Assembly (NCBI GenBank): GCA_913776045.1
Contig: CAJYOI010000002.1
Location: 1 to 41,234 of the forward strand
DNA from: an uncultured Sphingomonas sp.
GTDB taxonomy: Bacteria; Pseudomonadota; Alphaproteobacteria; Sphingomonadales; Sphingomonadaceae
DNA length: 41,234 bases
Reading direction: 5' to 3'
Positions 16,049 to 22,624 of this stretch are shown piece by piece. How positions within the stretch are numbered: the first letter of the stretch is position 1; every line of letters begins with the position of its first letter. The position numbers were made by a program, and so were the translations under genes. The notes under the pieces were generated by a model, which ran no database searches, was not told where the DNA came from, and saw only the letters and a program-made list of their open reading frames with translations.

Positions 16049-16530
16049 TGGATATCGTGCTGCGCGCCACCGCGATGTTCGTCATCGTCTATTTGCTGCT
16101 CCGTCTGTTCGGCAAGCGCGAGCTGGGGCAGACGGCACCCTTCGAAGTGGTGCCCTGATGGCGATGGGCGTTCTGATCCAGCAGGGGGATCGCGCACAAT
16201 GATTACAGCCTGACCGGCGCGACGCTGGCGATCTGCCCGTTCGTCTTCTCAGGCGTGGTGCTGGACTGGGTCGGTTACCTGTTCCCGCGGTTCCGCAAGG
16301 CGCCGGAGGGCGAGCCGCGCGTCATCGTGCGGAACGGCGAATCACTGGAGGGCATTCTGCGCCGCGACCGAATGACCGGCGACTAGGTCGAATCCGAAAT
16401 GCGGCTGGCCGGGATCGGGCGGATGGACGACGTCGCCCGAGCGATCCTGGAAACGAACGGCAAGATCAGTTTAATCTGCCGCGATTCAAGCCGGCATGCG
16501 CGCCAGCCCGAGGACGAGGTGGCGCGCTAG
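16048..16530 (+). pseudogene. Decayed DUF421 (YetF-like) membrane protein gene
   Basis: The first 36 codons read as a good DUF421 N-terminus (MDIVLRATAMFVIVYLLL, then FGKRELGQTAPFEVV) and end at a TGA at 16156. The next frame restores MAMGVLIQQG before another stop, and a second shift restores SLTGATLAICPFVF, LDWVGYLFPRF and GEPRVIVRNGE. An in-frame TAG interrupts RMTGD/VESEMRLAGIGRMDD, and the last part runs to the stop at 16530. Two frameshifts and a nonsense codon are thus needed to recover the family sequence. DUF421 proteins are small membrane proteins with a cytoplasmic domain, of poorly defined function. Confidence 0.88.
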
Positions 16531-16552
16531 GGGCGTCCGGGTCCCACCCGGA

Positions 16553-16648
16553 TCAGGCCAGAAAGCCCGGACCCGGATGGCTGCTGCCGACGACGAGCAG
16601 GATGGTCGCGGCGAACGAGATGGCACTGATGGCGAGTGAACGAAGCAT
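16553..16648 (-). CDS. Small hydrophobic protein, 31 residues
   Basis: A 31-residue peptide with one hydrophobic segment (LAISAISFAATILLVVG) and a short Gly/Pro tail (SSHPGPGFLA). A GAGG ribosome site lies about 10 bases before the ATG. It follows another small hydrophobic protein gene on the same strand by 40 bases. Both have a basic or polar start, a single membrane or signal segment and an Ala-ending tail. No function is known to me. Too short for confident calling without conservation data. Confidence 0.5.
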   Translation of the reverse strand: MLRSLAISAISFAATILLVVGSSHPGPGFLA

Positions 16649-16688
16649 GGTGAAAATCCCTCTTTGAAATCTGTGGTCGGATGCGGAT

Positions 16689-16799
16689 TTACGCGATCGT
16701 GACCTGCGGTGCCGATGCGACGACCAGCATCGCAGTGAAGAGCAGCGAGCCGAGGATAGCGACGGTCGAGCGCTGGAGAGTTTCGATACGGAAGGTCAT
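16689..16799 (-). CDS. Small hydrophobic protein, 36 residues
   Basis: A 36-residue peptide: MTFRIETLQRS then a hydrophobic segment (TVAILGSLLFTAMLVVASA) and a short tail. It looks like a single-pass membrane protein or a secreted mini-protein, and I recall similar short proteins in sphingomonads, though I cannot verify this here. An AAGGA/AGGGA ribosome site precedes the ATG. It lies upstream of the 31-residue protein and downstream of a sigma-54-like site, so the two may form one transcript. Confidence 0.55.
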   Translation of the reverse strand: MTFRIETLQRSTVAILGSLLFTAMLVVASAPQVTIA

Positions 16800-16857
16800 G
16801 TTCCCTGATCCTTGTCTTATGTGGCACCGGACGATCCGGCGCTTATGCCAAGGACTT

Positions 16858-16874
16858 TGCAGGGAGCGTGCCAG
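16858..16874 (-). promoter_or_regulatory. Sigma-54-like -24/-12 site before the small-protein pair
   Basis: On the minus strand CTGGCACGCTCCCTGCA has the GG-N10-GC spacing and most of the TGGCACG-N4-TTGC consensus; the first T of the -12 box is C. The predicted start of transcription would be about 50 bases before the 36-residue gene. It could be chance, and presence of rpoN in this organism cannot be checked here. The wider gap 16800-17198 (about 400 bases) otherwise holds only an AT-rich stretch and the repeats listed next. Confidence 0.35.
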
Positions 16875-16996
16875 TTTCATAAGTCGTTGAAATTAGTGGT
16901 ATTGAAAAATTTCCAGGCGAAATTTGCCATTTGAATGGCGGAATTCTCGCTGAAATATAGTACTTTTCACTACCCACTTCGGCGTAACGCGTCGTA

Positions 16997-17066
16997 CCGG
17001 ACCTTGATCTGGCATCCAGGTCGCAAGCGGCGGCGTCTGCGACTCTGGATGCAGGATCAAGTCCGG
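16997..17066. repeat. REP-like palindrome, 70 bp
   Basis: The left arm (16997-17019, CCGGACCTTGATCTGGCATC and three more bases) and the right arm (17045-17066) are near-perfect inverted repeats differing by about two small changes. An inner GTCGCA/TGCGAC stem makes a second hairpin. This shape, with CCGGA..TTGATC..GCATCCAG arms, is typical of dispersed REP elements in sphingomonads and other proteobacteria. A single copy is present here. Confidence 0.7.
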
Positions 17067-17104
17067 CATGGCGGTGAGATTGGCATCCTCGAAGGAAATC
17101 CCGC

Positions 17105-17188
17105 CGCGGCAAGGCCGCGTCGTCGGACGTCGCCGGGCGACGCCGGCCGGGCTGCAGACCGAGACGCGCGATAGCTGTGCTATCGCGC
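17105..17188. repeat. Three 3-base-loop hairpins downstream of the diguanylate cyclase gene
   Basis: CGCGGC-aag-GCCGCG (17105-17119), CGTCGC-cgg-GCGACG (17128-17142) and GCGCGATAGC-tgt-GCTATCGCGC (17166-17188) are all perfect stems with 3-base loops. They lie just after the stop of the minus-strand diguanylate cyclase gene and could act as its transcript end. No T-run follows. Confidence 0.55.
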
Positions 17189-17198
17189 TGCGCTTAGA

Positions 17199-18245
17199 CT
17201 AGCCGATACGGACGCAGTTTCGGCCGTCGCTCTTTGCCAAGTACAGCAGGCGGTCGGCGCGTTGGAAGACCATACGGGCCGTGTCGCCGCAGGTCGCTTC
17301 GGTGATACCCGCCGACAGCGTGACCGCCCCCAGCGGCGCGTCGGTTTCGCGCAGCTTGTATCGCTTGTCGGCGACATGTTCGCGCGCGCGGTTCATGATC
17401 TCATAGACCTGATCGGCGTTCAGGTTGCTGAACAGGACGATGAATTCCTCGCCGCCGTAGCGGGCGACGAACTGTCCGTCGCATTGCTCGGCCACCGCGG
17501 TGCCGATCGCCTTGAGCACACGGTCGCCGACGGCATGGCCGAACCGGTCGTTGACCGACTTGAAGTGATCGATGTCGCAGACCGCGAGCCAGAGTCCCTG
17601 GCCGAGCGCCATACGCTCGGCGAAGGTTTCTTCGAACGCGCGGCGGTTGGGCAGGTCGGTCAGCGGGTCGCGGCGAGCGTTGTCGCGTGCTTCTTCCAGC
17701 TCGGCACGCAGGTGCGCCGCCTCGCGGGTGGTCGCTTCGAGACGCGCCTCCGCGGCCTGCACGCGCTCGGCAAGCGCGGCGGTCAGGCGAACGACCTCTT
17801 CGGTATCCAACGTCGTGCGGATCGCTTCGGCACTGGCCGCCAGTTCGCGACCGAAATCGGCGGTGTCGACTTGCAGGTCGCTGGCGAGGTCGACGAAACC
17901 CTCCAGCTGCATCTGCGTGCGCGCGACCATGCGCGCGGCCTCCGCCTTGGCCTCCATCATGGTTTCGGCGGCCGAGCCGGCAGTCGTTTCCACGCCCAAT
18001 TCCTCGATATCCTTGACGGTCAGGCGGATGCCGCCGTCGGTCAGCGAGGCGACCGCCTTGGCCAGCGGGCTGCCCGGCTGGCTGAGCACGTTGTACGCGA
18101 AGACATAGTTGACCGGATCGGGCGACAGCCGCTGCGCGGTAAGGAACTGACCGATCTGGTCGTACAGCTCGGCCGCCGCGCCACGCGCGCCGGTCTGCGC
18201 TACGGCGCCCCTTGCGACCATGCCTGAACGATCCCCGAAAGTCAT
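17199..18245 (-). CDS. Diguanylate cyclase (GGDEF domain)
   Basis: A 348-residue cytoplasmic protein. The C-terminal GGDEF domain makes cyclic di-GMP from two GTP. The active-site loop reads RYGGEEF (about residues 260-266) and the upstream substrate part includes DPLTDLPNRRAFEE and CDIDHFKSVND. The product-inhibition site (RxxD five residues before GGEEF) is absent, so feedback control by that site is not expected. The N-terminal 150 residues have no transmembrane segment and lead into a coiled coil (about 155-195, EEVVRLTAALAERVQAAEAR) that should mediate dimerisation. The input domain is not one I recognise. The gene stands alone on the minus strand. Confidence 0.92.
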   Translation of the reverse strand: MTFGDRSGMVARGAVAQTGARGAAAELYDQIGQFLTAQRLSPDPVNYVFAYNVLSQPGSPLAKAVASLTDGGIRLTVKDIEELGVETTAGSAAETMMEAKAEAARMVARTQMQLEGFVDLASDLQVDTADFGRELAASAEAIRTTLDTEEVVRLTAALAERVQAAEARLEATTREAAHLRAELEEARDNARRDPLTDLPNRRAFEETFAERMALGQGLWLAVCDIDHFKSVNDRFGHAVGDRVLKAIGTAVAEQCDGQFVARYGGEEFIVLFSNLNADQVYEIMNRAREHVADKRYKLRETDAPLGAVTLSAGITEATCGDTARMVFQRADRLLYLAKSDGRNCVRIG

Positions 18246-18309
18246 GCGAAGGCGGCCTTAACGCAGCTTTCCTAACAAGCGATTGACCACCCGCCGCAAG
18301 GCACCGGAA

Positions 18310-18858
18310 TCAGCCTCGAATGATGGCCTTCACCGCCGCCAGCGTCTTTTCGACATGATGCGCCGCATCGAGCTCGCTGTGAGCGAAGACGACACGCCCA
18401 TCGCGGCCAATGACATAGCTGGTGCGGTTCGTCGCGTTGATCATCGCGCCCGACGGGGTCTTGATCTGGCGGCCGAGCGCGACGTCATAGCCGGCGACGA
18501 CCTTTGGCCCGGCGCTGGCCACGATAAACTTGCCCGCGCATTCCTTGGTCGAGAAATCACGCAGCACCTCGACCGAATCCGCCGACATGCCGACGACGGT
18601 CGCGCCGGCGGCGGTGAATTCGGGGATCGCCTGGGCGAACGCCGCGGCCTCGGCATTGCAGCCCTTGGTGCCGGCGGCCGGGAAGAAATAGAGTACGACC
18701 GGCCCCTTCTTCAGCAACTGCGCCAGATGGACGTTCACGACCTTGCCCTGGTATCCGCCGCGGGTCTTGAAGTCGGGCGCTTTTGCGCCGGGCGCCAGCG
18801 CCGCGGTGGCAGGAGCGGCGGCGAGCGCGAGGGCGGCAAGGGCGAACAGACGACGCAT
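18310..18858 (-). CDS. Periplasmic peroxiredoxin, BCP/AhpC-TSA type
   Basis: A 182-residue thioredoxin-fold peroxidase with a signal peptide (cleavage probably after PATAA near residue 20). The peroxidatic cysteine C67 sits in the PxxxTxxC motif (FFPAAGTKGC), and C107 (STKEC) is a candidate resolving cysteine. Peroxiredoxins reduce hydrogen and organic peroxides. The export signal is unusual for BCP but common in the small periplasmic group of alphaproteobacteria. It is divergent from the HisN-type gene with a 70-base shared promoter gap. Confidence 0.88.
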   Translation of the reverse strand: MRRLFALAALALAAAPATAALAPGAKAPDFKTRGGYQGKVVNVHLAQLLKKGPVVLYFFPAAGTKGCNAEAAAFAQAIPEFTAAGATVVGMSADSVEVLRDFSTKECAGKFIVASAGPKVVAGYDVALGRQIKTPSGAMINATNRTSYVIGRDGRVVFAHSELDAAHHVEKTLAAVKAIIRG

Positions 18859-18928
18859 CGGACAAAAGCCTTTCGGTTGATCGCGGCGAACCTAGCCGTC
18901 CGATCGCGTCTTCGCTAGTCGCTGTACG

Positions 18929-19711
18929 ATGCCGGTATCTCCCTCCGATCTCGCTCTCGCCCACGCCCTCGCCGATGCCGCGGGCGGGGTCATCCGCCGT
19001 TATTTCCGGGCCGACTACGGCCTGGAGACGAAAGATGACGAAAGCCCCGTCACCCGCGCCGATCGCGAGGCGGAGGCCGCGATGCGTCGGCTGATCCTGG
19101 CCGAGGCGCCGCGCGACGGCATCGTCGGCGAAGAGGAGGGTACGACCATCGGTACCAGCGGGCGGCAATGGGTGCTCGACCCGATCGACGGCACCCGCGC
19201 CTTCATCGCCGGCCGCCCGATCTTCGGTACGCTGATCGCGCTGGTCGAGGACGGCTTCCCCATGCTCGGCATCATCGATCAGCCGATCCTGAAGGAACGC
19301 TGGGTCGGCGTGATGGGCCGTGACACCGAACTGAACGGCAAGCCCGCGCGCACCCGCCGCTGCCGCGACCTGGCCGACGCGCTGCTGGCGACGACGAGTC
19401 CCGCGCTGTTCAAGGACGACGAACTCCACGCCTTCGAGCATCTCGACGCCAAGGTCCGCTCCACCGTGCTCGGTGGCGATTGCTACAACTACGCCTGCCT
19501 CGCGTCGGGGCATCTGGACGTGGTGGTCGAAAGCGGGCTGAAACTGCACGACTTCGCGGCGCTGGTGCCGGTGGTCGAGGGCGCCGGCGGGGTGATGTGC
19601 GACTGGGGAGGCGACCCGCTTCACGCCGGCAGCGCGGGCGACGTCATCGCCGCGGGCGATGCGGCGCGGGTCGAGGATATTCTGGAGGCGATGAGTTGTC
19701 GGGGCCACTAA
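18929..19711 (+). CDS. hisN: Histidinol-phosphatase, inositol monophosphatase family
   Basis: A 260-residue member of the Mg-dependent, lithium-sensitive phosphatase family. The metal ligands are present: GEEEG at 67-71, DPIDGTRAF at 84-92 and the last aspartate in LKLHDFAALVPVVEGAGG near residue 210. The sequence type, with DLALAHALADAAGGVIRRYF at the start, is that of HisN, which dephosphorylates histidinol phosphate in histidine synthesis. Inositol-phosphate or nucleotide phosphatase activity cannot be excluded from sequence. It stands outside a his operon, as HisN often does. Confidence 0.85.
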   Translation: MPVSPSDLALAHALADAAGGVIRRYFRADYGLETKDDESPVTRADREAEAAMRRLILAEAPRDGIVGEEEGTTIGTSGRQWVLDPIDGTRAFIAGRPIFGTLIALVEDGFPMLGIIDQPILKERWVGVMGRDTELNGKPARTRRCRDLADALLATTSPALFKDDELHAFEHLDAKVRSTVLGGDCYNYACLASGHLDVVVESGLKLHDFAALVPVVEGAGGVMCDWGGDPLHAGSAGDVIAAGDAARVEDILEAMSCRGH

Positions 19712-19752
19712 TTGCGCAAGCAATCAGGGGACTCGCCACGTCGGGCAGCGGT

Positions 19753-19767
19753 GCCGGCAACGCCGGC
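19753..19767. terminator. Hairpin between convergent hisN and permease genes
   Basis: GCCGGC-aac-GCCGGC lies midway in the 83-base gap between two convergent stops. It lacks a T-run, so it is at best a weak bidirectional terminator. Confidence 0.35.
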
Positions 19768-19794
19768 CCCGTCTGACGGCGTGGCGCTAGCGGC

Positions 19795-21222
19795 TCAGGC
19801 CGCCCGTCGCCGCACCCCCAGCCCCAGAAAGTACACGACCAACCCAACCACGTTCCACCCCAGGAACCAGAGTTGCGTCGTGCTGGGCAGGCTGGCGAAC
19901 AGGTACAGGCACCCCAGCACCGCACCCGCCCCCACGACCCAGGCCGCCGGCGCCCGGAACGGTCGGTGCATGTCGGGTGCGCGACGGCGCATGACGAGCA
20001 TGCACACCGCAACCGCGACGAAGGCGGTCAGCGTGCCGGCGTTCGCCAGCGCCGCGATCGCGTCGATCGGCAGGAAACCTGCGAACAGCATCACGACGGC
20101 GGCAGTAAACACGGTGATGCGCACCGGTACGCCGCGGCGCGACACCTTGGCCAGGCTTTCCGGCAGCAGTCGATCGCGCGCCATCACGAAAAAAATGCGG
20201 CTCTGGCCATAGAGGAAGGCGAGGATGACCGTCGGTAGTGCGATGACCGCCGATGCCGCCAGAAACGCAGCCGCCCCGCCCTGCCCCAGCTCGCGCAGGA
20301 TCAGCGCCAGCGGCTCCGGGCTGTCGGCAAAGCGCGCATAGCCGATCGCTCCGACTGCCGCGACCGCGACGAGCATGTAGATGACGACGCACGCCAGCAT
20401 CGACCCGACGATGCCGATCGACAGGTCGCGCCCCGGATTCTTCGCCTCCTCCGCTGCGGTCGAGATCGCATCGAAGCCGTAGAAGGCGAAGAAGATGATC
20501 GCCGCGGCCGCCATCACGCCGCGCTCGACGCCGCCGTCCGACAGATGTTTGGCAAAGCCGTAGGGCGAGAAGGGTTTGAGGTTGGCCGCATCGAAATAGG
20601 GCAGCGCGACGGCGACGAAGACCGCCAGCGCGATCAGCTTCACGACGACCAGGATCGCGTTCAGCGTCGCGCTTTCCTTGGTGCCCAGCGTCAGCAGCCC
20701 CGCGACGACGGCGACAATGAACAGTGCGGGCACGTTGATGCCCCAATTCGTCACCGCGCCGTTCACCATCGTCGGTCCATGCGTCAGCGCATCGGGCAAG
20801 GCGATGCCGAGGCCGCTCAGGAATCCGACAGCATAGCCCGACCAGCCGACCGCGACCGTCGCGACGACGAGGGTATATTCGGCAAGCAGCGACCAGCCGA
20901 CGACCCAGGCGATGACTTCGCCCAGCACCGCATAGCTGTAGGTGTAGGCACTGCCCGACACCGGCATCATCGTCGACATCTCGGCATAGGCGAGCGCCGC
21001 GCAGGCGCAAATGGCGCCGGCGATGGCGAAGGACAGGATGACCGCCGGCCCCGCACGATCGGCCCCGACGCCGATCAGTGTCAGGATGCCGGTACCGACG
21101 ATCGCGCCGACGCCCAGCGCCACCAGATGCGGCCAGGACAGCGTGCGCGCCAGCTGGTGCTCGCCCGCCATCTGCGACGGCGGCGTGATTGCCTTGCGCC
21201 TGAAAATCCCGCTGTCCCTCAT
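19795..21222 (-). CDS. APC family amino acid permease
   Basis: A 475-residue membrane protein with about 12 hydrophobic segments. The first helix carries the APC motif GVGAIVGTGILTLIG, which binds the amino acid backbone, and helix 6 has IIFFAFYGFDAISTAAEEAKNPGRDL, typical of the cationic amino acid transporter (CAT/YfnA-like) group. It probably imports an amino acid with protons. The start at 21222 (MRDSGIFRRKA) follows TGGGGA; a longer in-frame start at 21252 lacks support. No partner enzyme adjoins, so the substrate is open. Confidence 0.9.
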   Translation of the reverse strand: MRDSGIFRRKAITPPSQMAGEHQLARTLSWPHLVALGVGAIVGTGILTLIGVGADRAGPAVILSFAIAGAICACAALAYAEMSTMMPVSGSAYTYSYAVLGEVIAWVVGWSLLAEYTLVVATVAVGWSGYAVGFLSGLGIALPDALTHGPTMVNGAVTNWGINVPALFIVAVVAGLLTLGTKESATLNAILVVVKLIALAVFVAVALPYFDAANLKPFSPYGFAKHLSDGGVERGVMAAAAIIFFAFYGFDAISTAAEEAKNPGRDLSIGIVGSMLACVVIYMLVAVAAVGAIGYARFADSPEPLALILRELGQGGAAAFLAASAVIALPTVILAFLYGQSRIFFVMARDRLLPESLAKVSRRGVPVRITVFTAAVVMLFAGFLPIDAIAALANAGTLTAFVAVAVCMLVMRRRAPDMHRPFRAPAAWVVGAGAVLGCLYLFASLPSTTQLWFLGWNVVGLVVYFLGLGVRRRAA

Positions 21223-21354
21223 GCTCGTTCCCCATCTCGATCGTTGCCGCACGGCTTAGCGCGCGCAGGCGCAGGGTCCAACCCTCACGATTTGTCAACC
21301 ATTCCCGTCAGTATCCCGGGCCGGGCAGAGACTGATCTGCCGCAAGGATATGCC

Positions 21355-22562
21355 ATGCCGACGAAGATGACGATCCGGGCCCATGAGCCGGCGACGCTGC
21401 TCGACCGCGGGTCGGATGGCATCACGACCTTGCCGCTCAATTGTTTCGACACGCTCCTGTGGCGCAACACCCCTGCCCCGCAGGACGTGTTCTGCGGCAT
21501 CCCGCTGGCAGGCGGCGCGATCCGACTGGCCGACGTCTATCGCCGGATGATGATCACCGCTGCCGAGGAGGATATCGCCGCTGCGGTCGAGCATGAACTG
21601 ACGCTGGAGCCCGCCGAATATGCGGCAGCCGTTTGCGGCGCCGAGAAGGTCGATCCGCGCGTTGCGGTCGCGACCAGCGCCATGCCGGCGACCTGAACCG
21701 CCGGATATCGCGGCGCGCCGGGGCCTTCCGGGCACGGATGATCGCACATCTGCACACCGCCGGCATCGAAGACGGCGACGCGATCCTGCTCGTCGACCTC
21801 GGCTGTAACGGGTCGGTACAGAACGCGGTCGCCCCTGCGCTCGAGCGCAGCATGGGAGCAACGGTCGCCGGACGCTATCTGCTCCTTCGCGAGGCTGCAT
21901 GCAGCGGGCTAGACAAGCGCGGGCTGGCCGACGCCGACGTGTTCGACACCCCGACCTTGCACGCGCTCGCCACCTGCATCGCAGTGGTCGAACAGATGTG
22001 TAACGTCGAGCAGGGATCGACGATCGACTTCGCCGCCGACGTGACACCGATCCGCAAAGCCTATGTCCTGAACCCGGCGCAGCATGCGGTGCGCGAGCCG
22101 ATCCAGACCGCCGCCATCGCCTATGCCTGCACGGCGCGCGATGGCCGCCTCGATCCTGACCCGCCTGCTGTTCCTGCCGATGAAGAACGAGATCGCGCTG
22201 TTCCAGGCGTTCGATCACGACAAAATCTTTGCAGCGAACCGTCGAGCGGTTGCTCGACCCGGCCGAAGCGCGCGACGGCCTGCGCATGCGGGGACTGAGC
22301 TACACCGATGCGGCCGAACGCCTGCACATGCCCGCCGAAATCGCGGTGCATGGCCTGCCGCTCAACATGATCCTGCTGGCGACCAGCCGTTTCGGGCCCG
22401 ACCTGTATGCGTCATAAACGCGCGACCGAAGTCCACGCCTGCGACGATACCGGGCTCGCGATCATCCCGCCGAACGGCCGCAACGATCAGGTCCTGACCC
22501 TCATCTTCCGCCCGCTGACGGCGCGCGACGGTGCGGGTGTGGCACAGAAGGTCGCAGCCTGA
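21355..22562 (+). pseudogene. Decayed HAD-superfamily hydrolase-type gene
   Basis: Coding similarity continues over 1.2 kb but in at least four frames. The first part (21355-21690) has the HAD motif I region as LPLNCFDTLLWRN, where family members have SxDxFDTLLWR, so the nucleophile context is altered to Asn-Cys. Most of the HAD core is then missing. Frame 3 resumes at 21690-22140 with IEDGDAILLVDLGCNGSVQN and GRYLLLREAACSGLDKRG. Later pieces follow in other frames: LFLPMKNEIALFQAFDHDK, RTVERLLDPAEARDGLRMRG and a C-terminal stretch ending at 22562. Intact relatives stand next to sugar-modifying genes, and the fusion and glycosyltransferase genes lie just downstream, so this was probably the first gene of that set. 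Confidence 0.8.
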
Positions 22563-22580
22563 TGCGGCGCAGATAACGCC

Positions 22581-22602
22581 GCGCTAAACCTATTTTTAGC
22601 GC
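22581..22602. promoter_or_regulatory. Hairpin/dyad before the aminotransferase-flavoprotein gene
   Basis: GCGCTAAA (22581-22588) and TTTAGCGC (22595-22602) are a perfect 8-bp inverted repeat with a 6-base loop, 22 bases before the ATG at 22625. The start itself has no clear ribosome site, so the hairpin may matter for translation or transcription of the fusion gene. Confidence 0.5.
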
Positions 22603-22624
22603 CTGTGCGCGTAGCACCCGTCAC

